A stretch of 24,715 nt of DNA from a virus. Positions within the stretch are counted from its first letter, which is position 1, and each line of letters opens with the position of its first letter. The notes beneath the pieces are model-generated. The model was not told where the DNA came from. It made no database searches and saw nothing but the letters and a program-made list of their open reading frames with translations. Below are positions 5,958-12,220 of the stretch, in pieces. The position numbers and the translations under genes were made by a program. The stretch is taken from positions 1 through 24,715 of the IMG/VR virus record IMGVR_UViG_3300027880_000021. One strand, given 5' to 3'.

Positions 5958-6216
5958 GACGCTCTCCGGGGTCGATCGGGGCCAGGGCCGCGATCATGCG
6001 GTCGATGGCGTGGATGTGGGCGTGGATGCGCTCCTCGGGGTTCGTGACGAACACGCCGGCCAGCACGTCGAGGAGCTGGGACACCTCGACGGCCAGCTCG
6101 GCAAGGTCACGCTCCTGGGCGATGAGCTCCCGGCTGAGGTAGGCGACATGAGCCGCGCCGCCCAGTGATCGGGCGACGCGGTTCATGGTTTCGACGGCGT
6201 TGGGGTGCGTGCTCAC
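5947..6216 (-). CDS. Small helical hypothetical protein
   Basis: 89 residues from the GTG at 6216-6214, chosen because it forms a GTGA overlap with the preceding stop; the long upstream extension of this frame runs antisense-like through other genes. The protein is helical throughout (RELIAQERDLAELAVEVSQL, then IHAIDRMIAALAPID), with leucine spacing that may support a coiled coil. No motif or family recognised. Confidence 0.6.
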   Translation of the reverse strand: MSTHPNAVETMNRVARSLGGAAHVAYLSRELIAQERDLAELAVEVSQLLDVLAGVFVTNPEERIHAHIHAIDRMIAALAPIDPGERHGP

Positions 6217-6488
6217 GGCTGATCGCCCAACGTGTATCCGAGACGACTCGCGGCCTGCCTCAGCCTCCATTCCAGAAGCGCCATCGCCGCGATCGTCTCG
6301 GATTCGGCGTCCTCGTAGTTCTCTGGCTGGTCGGCCCAGTAAGTGACAGCCGCGTGCAGCAACGTAACGTCGCGGATGGTGAAGCCGAGCGTCGTGCGCT
6401 TCGTCTTCGAGGGCACGCGGGCGATAGCGGTCCCACGTAGGGGGCACGGGCCGGGCCCGTGGCTGCCGCGGCACCGGGGGCAGCTCAT
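6213..6488 (-). CDS. Small protein with N-terminal Cys motif
   Basis: 91 residues from the ATG at 6488-6486, which shares an ATGA overlap with the upstream stop. It begins SCPRCRGSHGPGPCPLRG, a CxxC followed by a third Cys and a His, a plausible small zinc-binding knuckle. The rest is helical (ESETIAAMALLEWRLRQAAS). Many phage accessory proteins open this way; no function is assigned. Coupling on both sides marks it as part of the operon. Confidence 0.62.
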   Translation of the reverse strand: MSCPRCRGSHGPGPCPLRGTAIARVPSKTKRTTLGFTIRDVTLLHAAVTYWADQPENYEDAESETIAAMALLEWRLRQAASRLGYTLGDQP

Positions 6489-6718
6489 GGTGCTGCCCCC
6501 GCCCATGGGACGTACAGCCAAGCGGTAAACGTCTGGTTCTCTCCGTCGGCTCGGAGTCGTGCCGTCCATCGGCCGGGCCGCCCGGGCTGCACCTCGACAA
6601 CCACCAGCCAGCGGCCACCGATGAGCTTCACCCGGTCGCCGGCCGTGGGTGGGTCAGCGATCCAGAGCGCGGGTGTGGCGCTCAGCCAATCCTCGCGGGT
6701 GACCCGGTGCTCAGCCAT
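6485..6718 (-). CDS. Small beta-rich hypothetical protein
   Basis: 77 residues from the ATG at 6718-6716, with GGTGG 5 nt upstream; a GTG three codons earlier is the alternative. The sequence alternates strands and turns (AGDRVKLIGGRWLVVVEVQP, TARLRADGENQTFTAWLYV), suggesting a small SH3-like or other beta barrel. This is inferred from pattern only. No family recognised. Confidence 0.6.
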   Translation of the reverse strand: MAEHRVTREDWLSATPALWIADPPTAGDRVKLIGGRWLVVVEVQPGRPGRWTARLRADGENQTFTAWLYVPWAGAAP

Positions 6719-6950
6719 CGGTGCCACCCACGCGGGCGATAGCGGTCGTGGCCGGCTCGGACGGGGCCAGGCCGCCCACCAGCGCGACCGGCCGCACGAT
6801 GCGATGCCGGCCCATACAGCACGCTTCCGCGTGGTCGTGGGCCGCAGTCAGGCTCGGGAACGTGCCGCGATGGCGGACGACTCCATCGGGGCAGAGAGCG
6901 ACGTATGGGCCGCCGAAGTGGGCGGCCCGGTACGTCTGTGCATCGTTCAC
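6711..6950 (-). CDS. Small hypothetical protein
   Basis: 79 residues from a GTG (6950-6948) in a GTGA overlap with the upstream stop. The middle (VALCPDGVVRHRGTFPSLTA then AHDHAEACCMGRHRIV) looks like a short beta hairpin followed by a helix, with three Cys and four His that are not in a standard spacing. Metal binding is possible but not demonstrable. It is coupled to the LPD29-like gene before it. Confidence 0.58.
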   Translation of the reverse strand: MNDAQTYRAAHFGGPYVALCPDGVVRHRGTFPSLTAAHDHAEACCMGRHRIVRPVALVGGLAPSEPATTAIARVGGTDG

Positions 6951-7396
6951 TGTCCGCTCTCCGCTGGCGCGACGTACTCCGGCACTCCGGCGGTTGTCGT
7001 GATCGACACCTGTCCGTAGAACTTGACGTCGAAGTAGTCGACCTGGATTTCCGACCCGTCGTGGTTGTGACCGTTGTGCAGGTCGGTCAGCGCGTCGCGG
7101 ACGGCGCGAGCCTGACGCGTGTACTTGTCAATCCACGCGTGGACATGCTCTCCGGTCTCAGCATGTAGCTCCCACTCCTGGCTTCGCGGATCCGCGGCGT
7201 AGATGGGCCGCGGTGACGTTGCCTGCACGTCAATCGAGCATCCACCGGAGAAGGTGCGGTAGCGGACGGAGTAGGTCCAATCCGCGGGCAACATCCCACC
7301 CTTGACCAGGCTTCGGATGTGTCGACGGATGTTGGCGGCATCGTCCTTGACCGTGCGATCACGGTCGTAGAGATAGCCGTAGTGTCGCTCATACAT
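6947..7396 (-). CDS. LPD29-like phage protein
   Basis: 149 residues from the ATG at 7396-7394, with AAAGGAG 7 nt upstream in a leader shared with other genes of the operon. The sequence pattern (helical start DDAANIRRHIRSLVKGGML, then WTYSVRYRTFSGGCSIDVQA, then an acidic region ending VDYFDVKFYG) resembles the domain catalogued as large polyvalent protein associated domain 29: a short helical entry, an F/Y-S-V-R strand, an S-GG-S-I-D-V strand, and a late strand. That domain occurs in phage and conjugative-element proteins, with unknown biochemical role. The likeness is from memory and needs a profile search. A palindromic site lies upstream at 7471. Confidence 0.6.
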   Translation of the reverse strand: MYERHYGYLYDRDRTVKDDAANIRRHIRSLVKGGMLPADWTYSVRYRTFSGGCSIDVQATSPRPIYAADPRSQEWELHAETGEHVHAWIDKYTRQARAVRDALTDLHNGHNHDGSEIQVDYFDVKFYGQVSITTTAGVPEYVAPAESGQ

Positions 7397-7470
7397 GGTT
7401 GCTCTCCTTTCTGGCGACAGAGCCGCGGTCCGAACCAGCCGGGCCGCGGGCGACCGTCAGAACGTCAAGC
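7397..7470 (-). promoter_or_regulatory. Shared leader with ribosome binding site and GC hairpin
   Basis: The 5-prime leader of the 7396 gene carries GAAAGGAGAGCAACC directly before the ATG (plus-strand 7397-7411). Nearly the same leader precedes the starts at 9313 and 9912. Upstream of it, two self-complementary CCGCGG blocks at 7423-7428 and 7444-7449 can pair into a GC hairpin. This may be an internal re-initiation or attenuation point of the operon. Confidence 0.4.
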
Positions 7471-7483
7471 GACTTGGCAAGTC
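7471..7483. promoter_or_regulatory. Operator-like palindrome inside minus-strand operon
   Basis: GACTTGGCAAGTC is a perfect 13-bp dyad around a central G. It contains the same CTTG-N-CAAG core as the sites near the repressor and integrase, but lacks the CCTGT extension. It overlaps the stop codon of the 7925-7482 gene and precedes the leader of the next gene, the kind of intra-operon position stoperators occupy in cluster A mycobacteriophages. Confidence 0.4.
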
Positions 7484-7925
7484 AGCCGAGCGTCGCTGAC
7501 CAGGGTTCACCGGGCGATACCCACAGATCGCCGCCTCCGAAGGTCGTCGCGGCATCGCTGAGCCGATCTCCTGCGATGCCTAGGCCGCGATCCCAGAAAC
7601 CCGCGCCGTGACCTTCGCGGGTCAGCCAGAAATCGTGACCGGCCCGCTCAGGGGCCATGTCGCGGAGCGCGTCGCGTGCCTGCCACCACTGACGGCCGGT
7701 GTCGTCTTCGTTCTCATCGGCTTGGTCTTGCACGTAGTCGCAGAACGCCATGCAGTCCTGAATGGCGCTCACGATGGATCGAAGGTCGAACACTTCGGTC
7801 ACGTCCACGTATCCCTCGTCACCAGGGAAAGGTGCTCCGCCGTCCTCGTCAAGCCAGGTCCAGAGCGCAGCCCGTAAGTAGCTCTCGACCATGGCAGTCA
7901 TGTCGTCGGTATCGGTAGGGTTCAT
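7482..7925 (-). CDS. Hypothetical phage protein with HDFWLTREGHGAGFWDRG motif
   Basis: 147 residues from an ATG in an ATGA overlap with the preceding stop. The C-terminal third carries HDFWLTREGHGAGFWDRG followed by a Gly-rich strand and PGEPW. I recognise this motif from small proteins recurring in many phages and plasmids, for which I know no established function. The N-terminal part is acidic and helical (TAMVESYLRAALWTWLDEDG). No membrane segment or enzyme motif is evident. Confidence 0.68.
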   Translation of the reverse strand: MNPTDTDDMTAMVESYLRAALWTWLDEDGGAPFPGDEGYVDVTEVFDLRSIVSAIQDCMAFCDYVQDQADENEDDTGRQWWQARDALRDMAPERAGHDFWLTREGHGAGFWDRGLGIAGDRLSDAATTFGGGDLWVSPGEPWSATLG

Positions 7926-8188
7926 CGGTACTGCCTCCGCCCGTAGTTGCGGATGATGTGGGCCACGTCGTCGTGGTTGTTGACGACTAGTTCCATGGCG
8001 TGGTCGAGATGGTCAGTGGTTACCTGGTCGCCGATCTCGCGGGCGACCAGATAGGCGTAGCGCCACGCCACGGGAGCGCAGTCCGCGCCGTTCCATCCGT
8101 AGCGGGAGCACGGCGTGCGCAGGTGGCCAGTGTCTTCGCCGGTCTCAGGGTCGGTCGTCAGGTAGGCGATGCCTTCTGAGCGCTTCAT
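7922..8188 (-). CDS. Small hypothetical protein
   Basis: 88 residues from the ATG at 8188-8186, which has GGAGGG just upstream and shares an ATGA overlap with the preceding stop; an ATG four codons earlier sits before that ribosome binding site and is less likely. The C-terminal half is helical (VAWRYAYLVAREIGD, LDHAMELVVNNHDDVAHI). Two Cys (TPCSRYGWNGADC) are present but not paired in a known motif. No family recognised. Confidence 0.6.
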   Translation of the reverse strand: MKRSEGIAYLTTDPETGEDTGHLRTPCSRYGWNGADCAPVAWRYAYLVAREIGDQVTTDHLDHAMELVVNNHDDVAHIIRNYGRRQYR

Positions 8189-8529
8189 GTCTCCCTCCAT
8201 TCGGTCGGCAGGTTGTCGATCGCGGACGTGGGCAGGCCCAACGTCGTGACGAGGTAGGCGAGCTCCTGCTCCGCGATGTCATCGAAGTAGGCGTCGTCAG
8301 AGTCCGATTCGATCCCCCACAGACCGGGGGACTCAGCGACCGTGCAGCCGTCGTCAGCGACTAGCGCGGCGCGGATGCCGACCATCCACCACCCATCGCC
8401 GTAGGTGGCGAGCCGATGCTTCGCGCTGTTCGCGAACCCTTCGCCCATCTGCTCGTCGGTCTGCTCCAGCCATGAGAGGTCGGGGTCAGTGTCAGTGATG
8501 CGCCAGAATTCGACGCGTGCGAGGCTCAC
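8185..8529 (-). CDS. Acidic hypothetical protein
   Basis: 114 residues from the GTG at 8529-8527, set by a GTGA overlap with the upstream gene. It is strongly acidic (TDTDPDLSWLEQTDEQMGEG, ESDSDDAYFDDIAEQE), with a central WWMVGIRAALVADDG strand-like segment. The acidity and small size would fit an anti-host or DNA-mimic-like role, but there is no specific evidence for that. It is coupled on both sides within the operon. Confidence 0.6.
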   Translation of the reverse strand: MSLARVEFWRITDTDPDLSWLEQTDEQMGEGFANSAKHRLATYGDGWWMVGIRAALVADDGCTVAESPGLWGIESDSDDAYFDDIAEQELAYLVTTLGLPTSAIDNLPTEWRET

Positions 8530-9041
8530 GACGCACCCACTCGGTAGGTGCGGACTCCATCGCCCCACTCAGTGACGAAACCGAGGTCGACCAGCACGCT
8601 TTCGACGTCGTCGGCAAGCTCGGAGATGAACTCACAGGGGCAGGCAAGGGAGCCGTCGTCATTTCTGGAGCAATCGCTTCCGTACTCGCCCTGCTGGTCA
8701 GGGTCCGCCCCAACGAGGTCGTTGTGCGCGTGGTACCGGGCCCACGCTTCGTTCGCTTCGCTCTTGAGCCGCTCGACGCGGTCGCGCAGGGCAAAGCGCT
8801 CAGGGTCGTCCAAGTGGTAGGTCGCACAGTCGAGCTGGCACGTCTCGAGCAGGTCGGCCGCTGCGCTCAGCCAGTCGGCCGTGATGTAGTGGCCGCGGTG
8901 GCCCCCGAGGTCGATGATGAGCTCGGCGGGCACAACGCCACGGTCAGCCAGCTCGTCGGCGGTGAACATCTCGCGCGCCTCGGACTCCTCCCAAATCGGT
9001 CCGTACTCGGAGTCGTCGTCGGGGACGTAGAGGTAGGTCAC
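8526..9041 (-). CDS. Acidic Cys-containing hypothetical protein
   Basis: 171 residues from the GTG at 9041-9039, chosen for its GTGA overlap with the preceding stop; the upstream extension of the frame is a proline/arginine-rich shadow. The protein is acidic. It has a central helix (ALRDRVERLKSEANEAWARY) and five Cys, three of them close together (DCSRNDDGSLACPC). A metal site is conceivable, but the spacing is not one I know. No family recognised. Confidence 0.6.
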   Translation of the reverse strand: MTYLYVPDDDSEYGPIWEESEAREMFTADELADRGVVPAELIIDLGGHRGHYITADWLSAAADLLETCQLDCATYHLDDPERFALRDRVERLKSEANEAWARYHAHNDLVGADPDQQGEYGSDCSRNDDGSLACPCEFISELADDVESVLVDLGFVTEWGDGVRTYRVGAS

Positions 9042-9313
9042 GACGTCACTCCCTGGTGGCCCCAGTCGTTGCGAGGGCCGATCATGTTGTCGGTCTGGGC
9101 GGGGAAGTAGCGGATCCCGGCGCGGACCACGCGGCTCCAGCGTCGGAAGTCGGGTAGCGCCACGGCGCGGGGCAGAACGTCCACCGCGTAGGCGGAAGCT
9201 TCCTCGCGCAGCGCTTGCGCCTCGCGCTCGCAGTGGGGGCGGGTCCACGCTCCCTTGTACGTGCGGGAACCGTCGGAGCGGTCCACACGCACGTAGAACC
9301 TCGCTCTGGTCAT
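9038..9313 (-). CDS. Small basic hypothetical protein
   Basis: 91 residues from the ATG at 9313-9311, preceded by AAGGAG and the shared leader AGGAGAGCAAC. It opens with a strand-turn-strand (RARFYVRVDRSDGSRTYKGA), then a helix (CEREAQALREEASAYAVDVL), then a basic segment. The protein is compact, soluble and unrecognised. Within 65 bp upstream a GC hairpin (CCCGCG at 9348, CGCGGG at 9361) separates it from the operon's first gene. Confidence 0.6.
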   Translation of the reverse strand: MTRARFYVRVDRSDGSRTYKGAWTRPHCEREAQALREEASAYAVDVLPRAVALPDFRRWSRVVRAGIRYFPAQTDNMIGPRNDWGHQGVTS

Positions 9314-9378
9314 GTTGCTCTCCTTCTTCGTAACTCCAGTCGCGCGGCCCGCGGTCGCATCGCGGGAGCGCTCAGGGG

Positions 9379-9912
9379 TCACGCGCGGAGATCGATCCGA
9401 CCGTGAGCGACCTGGTCGAGGCAGCGGAACGTCAGACGGCGGTAGCCGTCGCTCTCGCTCTCGCTCGCGTCGATCTCGACGTCGTGGCACTCCAGCGCGG
9501 GGAACGGCACACCGGTTAGCCCGTCGCTCTTGACGACCAGCCCCCACAGCCGAGTGGAGATCGACATGCCGGAGTGCCGCGCCACTTCGTAGGCCCGGCG
9601 GTAGTCGTCCAGCGTGCCCGTGTGAGGCTCTCCCTCGACCAGGTAGACGAACGTCCGCGGTTCGGCCCACGAATCGACTTCCGCGGCGTACTCATCCCAG
9701 TAGGTCGCGTCATCGGGCCGGCCTGCCTCGCGGCGGACCTGGGCGCGCCGGCGAGCCTCGTCGGCCGTGACGTGGCAGCCGTGGTCGCGTTCGTGGCGGG
9801 CGTCGCGCTGTGCCCCCTCGGCGCGGTGGTGCTCGCGGTTGTGGGTGACGGGCTGGTCGAAGACAGGATCGTGCAGCGTGTCGAGATGCTCGCGGTAGTC
9901 GTGGTCGCTCAT
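9379..9912 (-). CDS. First gene of minus-strand operon, hypothetical
   Basis: 177 residues from the ATG at 9912-9910, with GAGGAGAGCAACC directly upstream; an ATG nine codons earlier precedes that signal. The N-terminal third is rich in His, Asp and Arg (SDHDYREHLDTLHD, REHHRAEGAQRDARHERDHG). The remainder alternates strands and helices (RTFVYLVEGEPHTGTLDDYR, SISTRLWGLVVKSDGLTG). Being first in a twelve-gene operon behind an operator-like palindrome at 9931, it is probably expressed early. The function is not recognisable. Confidence 0.62.
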   Translation of the reverse strand: MSDHDYREHLDTLHDPVFDQPVTHNREHHRAEGAQRDARHERDHGCHVTADEARRRAQVRREAGRPDDATYWDEYAAEVDSWAEPRTFVYLVEGEPHTGTLDDYRRAYEVARHSGMSISTRLWGLVVKSDGLTGVPFPALECHDVEIDASESESDGYRRLTFRCLDQVAHGRIDLRA

Positions 9913-9930
9913 GGTTGCTCTCCTCATGCT

Positions 9931-9948
9931 TCTTGACAAGACATCTGT
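9931..9948 (+). promoter_or_regulatory. Operator-like palindrome upstream of minus-strand operon
   Basis: TCTTGACAAGACATCTGT holds the perfect 11-bp dyad TCTTG-A-CAAGA followed by a CTGT tail, matching the site at 2918. It lies about 19 bp before the start codon of the operon's first gene, where a bound protein would block transcription into all twelve genes. Confidence 0.5.
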
Positions 9949-10342
9949 GACGTACTCTCACATGGCGTGACCTGGGAAGTCAAGGTAGGTAACGGCGTTA
10001 ACCTGAGAAATCCGGGCCAGGCTGAGCTCGCCTCGAGCCCTATCCGGAGGGGGAAGGGCATCGGCGCATGGTGACTAGCTGGCACTCTCACCGCGATAAG
10101 TGATGCGCGTGCATTAATCTGGCCCACACACCGTTCCGTATTGCGGCGCGAATACAGAATGTGCAGGTCAGAGCCCTAATTTCGCGCATCGCGAGCGCTT
10201 GCTAGCCCGAGTTAGCGCGCATCACGGCGGATTTCGGGGCCGCTCGGTGTCGTCCGACCCCCCACTGTGCCGACCCCGGGCCCCCTCCCCCACCCATGGG
10301 GTCGCCTCACGGATGCGCGCTACAACATGGCAACTTACTTGG
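9949..10342. other. Gene-free divergent region
   Basis: About 400 bp lies between the divergent starts at 9912 and 10357 with no convincing gene. The short ORFs crossing it lack start signals. It must hold the promoter of the minus-strand operon; a possible minus-strand -35 is TTGACT (plus-strand AGTCAA at 9978-9983), without a good -10. Also seen: TAACGGCGTTA (a 4-bp dyad), an imperfect dyad GTATTGCGGCGCGAATAC at about 10137-10154, and a C-rich tract near 10258-10295. No tRNA or terminator was found. Confidence 0.5.
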
Positions 10343-10348
10343 CATAAT
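10343..10348 (+). promoter_or_regulatory. Candidate -10 box for leaderless RHH gene
   Basis: CATAAT (five of six consensus bases) ends 8 nt before the ATG at 10357, so transcription should start at or just before the start codon. No Shine-Dalgarno sequence is present. No good -35 box is seen upstream. ACTTGGCA, which shares the first half of the operator core, overlaps the -10 directly. Confidence 0.5.
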
Positions 10349-10356
10349 AGTTGTCT

Positions 10357-10524
10357 ATGCCCCGTCCGAAGACGACGACCCACCGCGACCGCGAGGTCGC
10401 CACCTACCTGAACCGCGCCGAGCTCGCCAAGCTCGACGTCAGCGTCAACCGCGCCGGCCTGACCAGGTCCGCGATTCTGCGCATCGCCCTGCTCGAGTAC
10501 CTCCAGCGCCGTGCCGCGGCATGA
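10357..10524 (+). CDS. Ribbon-helix-helix (CopG/Arc-like) DNA-binding protein
   Basis: 55 residues: a short basic arm (MPRPKTTTHRDR), a strand (EVATYLNR), helix A (AELAKLDVSVNRAG), the turn LTRS, and helix B (AILRIALLEYLQRRA). This is the standard layout of CopG/Arc/ParG-type dimers, in which the strand pair enters the major groove. The length fits a minimal RHH repressor or partition protein. It appears leaderless behind the -10 at 10343. Directly after its stop begins a cluster of dyad repeats with TTCCG/CGGAA arms spaced 12 bp start to start, the kind of array such dimers bind. Autoregulation or a centromere-like role is inferred. No ParA- or ParM-type ATPase gene is visible. Confidence 0.78.
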   Translation: MPRPKTTTHRDREVATYLNRAELAKLDVSVNRAGLTRSAILRIALLEYLQRRAAA

Positions 10525-10525
10525 G

Positions 10526-10687
10526 AACTTCCGGCTTCCACGGAATAGGGGGGAACCCCGAAACTTCCGGCTTTCGCGGAATAGGAGTTGATCTCTATTC
10601 CGCAGAAGCCGGAAGTTCGGCCGCTCGGGCCGTCCCGTGACGCACACGAAGAAGCCGGAACTTCCTATTCCGCGAAAGCCGGAATTT
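10526..10687. repeat. Cluster of 24-bp dyad repeats (two direct, two inverted)
   Basis: Four near-identical copies occur at 10526-10549 and 10562-10585 (plus) and at 10595-10617 and 10664-10687 (minus). Each has the inner dyad TTCCG-N7-CGGAA, flanked by AAC on one side and TAGG on the other. The arms are identical in all copies, while the 7-bp centre varies (GCTTTCG, GCTTCCA, GCTTCTG). An extra CGGAA half-site at 10656 continues the 12-bp phase into the last copy (10656, 10668, 10680). Copies two and three can fold into a 23-bp near-perfect hairpin. The last copy lies inside the start of the next gene. Confidence 0.85.
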
Positions 10688-11428
10688 CCATGGGAGGACG
10701 ACACCCTCACAGCCCACCGCCAGGGCTGCCGGCGCTTCATCGAAGGCGTCACGCGCGGGGCGTTCCGCATGATCGCCACCTACCGCAACACCTGGGCCTG
10801 CCCCGGCTGCCGACACTGGCGCATCCGGCAGACCACGCGACGGGTCTACGACCAAGCCGCCCGCGACAACCTGTGGCTCGGGCCGATCGACGACAAGGCC
10901 CGGGACGCGGCGACACGGCTCGCCCGGCTCCATGGCGTCAACCACGTCTACGTGCGACGCACCGACCTCCCCTACCTGTTCCTCGCGGAGTCCAACCTCC
11001 GGCCCCGGGGACGCGAGCTCCAACTTCTCCCGCTCCTCGAGGCGCTCGAACTCTGGGAGCAGGAAACAGTCCGGGGCGCGGTCGAACGGGTCACAGCCTG
11101 CAAGGCATGGCGCTGGCGCATCGACCAGCACGACACCGACTGGATCACGGCGCAGATCGGACGGCCCGACCGCCTCGTCGTCGCCCGCTACCTTGCCGGC
11201 TTCCCGGACCGTCAGCTCAACGGGGTCCAGGAGGAGATCGCCGTCGCGCGCTTCATCGACGCCTACGAGGAGATCGCCGACCTCGACGACGACGACATCA
11301 AAGAGCTCCGCGGGCTGCTCAACGAGGTCCCCGCGGAGCGGCTCCTCGACCACGACATGCCCGCCTGGTCGACCCGCTCCGGCCAGCTGATCCTGAATCG
11401 TGCCCGCCGCCTCGCGGAAGGAACCTAG
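10637..11428 (+). CDS. CxxC protein of unknown function, possible replication or partition partner
   Basis: 263 residues from the GTG at 10637, the only usable start before the upstream in-frame stop at 10589; no ribosome binding site is visible. Codons 6-17 lie in the dyad repeats, which therefore encode the KPELPIPRKPEFP leader. A CxxC knuckle at Cys55-Cys58 (TWACPGCRHWRIRQ) is followed by basic residues and helices, then a strand (VNHVYVRRTDLPYLFLAES). The C-terminal part is acidic and helical (ADLDDDDIKELRGLLNEVP). The CxxC plus basic helix recalls small zinc sites in replication initiators, and the repeats recall iterons, but no HUH, helicase or primase motif is seen. Rep-like function is only a hypothesis. 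Confidence 0.65.
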   Translation: MTHTKKPELPIPRKPEFPWEDDTLTAHRQGCRRFIEGVTRGAFRMIATYRNTWACPGCRHWRIRQTTRRVYDQAARDNLWLGPIDDKARDAATRLARLHGVNHVYVRRTDLPYLFLAESNLRPRGRELQLLPLLEALELWEQETVRGAVERVTACKAWRWRIDQHDTDWITAQIGRPDRLVVARYLAGFPDRQLNGVQEEIAVARFIDAYEEIADLDDDDIKELRGLLNEVPAERLLDHDMPAWSTRSGQLILNRARRLAEGT

Positions 11429-11429
11429 A

Positions 11430-11981
11430 ATGAGAACCATGTGGGAGACCGCGACCCCACTGCTCGACTGCGACGCCGTGGGCTTCTACCGCCGGATGGA
11501 CGACGACGACGAGCTCAGCCTCCAGGTCTTCTACGTCCAGTGGAACCGGGGTCACACCGGCCGCTACGCGCAGCTCATCACCCCGGGTTCGTGGCGCGAC
11601 CGCTCCGACGGCGAGCGCTACCACAAGCTGCGGCTCCACTACGACGCCGACATCTCGCGGGACGCGCTGCGCAACCTGTCGACCGCCGACCGGTTCCCCA
11701 TCGCCTCCGCGCTGCGCTTCTTCGCGGCACACGGCCCGTTCGAGCGGTGCATGTTCTGCAACCGGCCCCTCGAAGAAGACCTCGTACGCGGCCTCGGCCT
11801 CGGGGTCCACTGCGCCCGCAAGCGCCTCGGCGTCGGCCGCAGGTTCCTCCAGGTCGTCTGGTCGCGGACCACGCCGCCCCCGAACGGCGGCCAGCCGGTC
11901 CGGCCCCCGAAGCGCCAGCAGGCCGAGGCACCACAGCGCCACCTCCAGCTCGTCGCAGTCAACGGCCGCCGGGTGGCCTGA
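11430..11981 (+). CDS. Phage protein with DUF6011-like zinc motif
   Basis: 183 residues from the ATG at 11430, 7 nt after AAGGA and 1 nt past the stop of the upstream gene. The C-terminal half contains CMFCNRPLEEDLVRGLGLG followed by HCARKRLG. This is a CxxC pair, an R-P-L-x-x-x-x-x-x-x-G-x-G-x-x-C run and a final C-x-R/K, close to the pattern of the small zinc-binding DUF6011 family common in actinophages. The N-terminal half is beta-rich (SLQVFYVQWNRGHTGRYAQL). The tail is Pro/Gln-rich. DNA or RNA binding is plausible; the biochemical role is unknown. Confidence 0.7.
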   Translation: MRTMWETATPLLDCDAVGFYRRMDDDDELSLQVFYVQWNRGHTGRYAQLITPGSWRDRSDGERYHKLRLHYDADISRDALRNLSTADRFPIASALRFFAAHGPFERCMFCNRPLEEDLVRGLGLGVHCARKRLGVGRRFLQVVWSRTTPPPNGGQPVRPPKRQQAEAPQRHLQLVAVNGRRVA

Positions 11982-12006
11982 CAAGACCCCGCCGACATGA
12001 GATCAT
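11978..12006 (+). promoter_or_regulatory. Candidate promoter for leaderless 36-residue gene
   Basis: CTGACA at 11978-11983 (five of six -35 bases) is followed after exactly 17 bp by GATCAT at 12001-12006 (four of six -10 bases). This puts the start of transcription at about 12013, the A of the ATG. The -35 lies in CCTGACAAGACC, which resembles the operator core. Moderate to weak evidence. Confidence 0.4.
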
Positions 12007-12012
12007 CCCCCC

Positions 12013-12123
12013 ATGCCTGAGCTCGTCTGGGTCGCCCTCATCGTCCTGGCCGTCGTCGCCTGGGTTGCCTGGGTGCGCGACCACGACCGGCGTATGATCG
12101 ACGACGTCAAGCAGGGCCGGTAG
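12013..12123 (+). CDS. 36-residue single-helix membrane peptide
   Basis: The frame encodes MPELVWVALIVLAVVAWVAW, a single transmembrane helix, followed by a charged cytoplasmic tail (VRDHDRRMIDDVKQGR) and a TAG stop. There is no Shine-Dalgarno sequence, but a promoter-like pair places the transcript start at the ATG. The peptide could be a spanin- or holin-like or superinfection-related membrane protein; position just ahead of the virion genes is the only hint. The gene is short, so chance is not excluded, but the clean helix-plus-charged-tail design supports it. Confidence 0.5.
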   Translation: MPELVWVALIVLAVVAWVAWVRDHDRRMIDDVKQGR

Positions 12124-12154
12124 CGCCCTAGGCTGGGCCCCTGCGAAACCCGGT

Positions 12155-12210
12155 GTACGGCGTTCGGCTTCCTACGGGTTGCTCTCCTTTCGGGAGTCGA
12201 ACGCCTGTAC
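12155..12210. repeat. Long inverted repeat ahead of terminase
   Basis: GGCGTTCGGCTTCC at 12159-12172 pairs with GGGAGTCGAACGCC at 12192-12205 over 14 bp, including two G-T pairs. GTAC at 12155-12158 and 12207-12210 extends the stem by four pairs with one bulged base. The 19-nt loop contains GGTTGCTCTCCTTTC, which on the minus strand is the ribosome binding leader used at 7396. No T-run follows. It may be an operator, an RNA structure in a leader, or part of a packaging site. Confidence 0.55.
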
Positions 12211-12213
12211 CCT
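12208..12213 (+). promoter_or_regulatory. Candidate -10 box for leaderless terminase transcript
   Basis: TACCCT (TAnnnT type), preceded by TG, ends 7 nt before the GTG at 12221. No Shine-Dalgarno sequence lies near that start. The right arm of the inverted repeat overlaps this box, so folding or protein binding there could control it. The -35 position is unconvincing. Confidence 0.3.
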
Positions 12214-12220
12214 CGGCGAC

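Noticed and set aside
10526-10687. Possible CRISPR array in the 24-bp repeats
   Set aside because: The repeats occur in both orientations with unequal spacing (12, 9 and 46 bp), and no cas gene is present.
10595-11440. 281-codon minus-strand frame and an overlapping plus-strand frame across the CxxC gene
   Set aside because: The chosen frame (10637-11428) has ordinary amino acid composition and a start 1 nt from the next gene's leader; the others are Pro/Arg- or Val/Gly-rich shadows.
12192-12210. GTTCGACTCCC on the minus strand, like a tRNA T-loop
   Set aside because: The flanking bases do not form the five-pair T-stem, and no acceptor or anticodon arm fits. It is explained by the inverted repeat.
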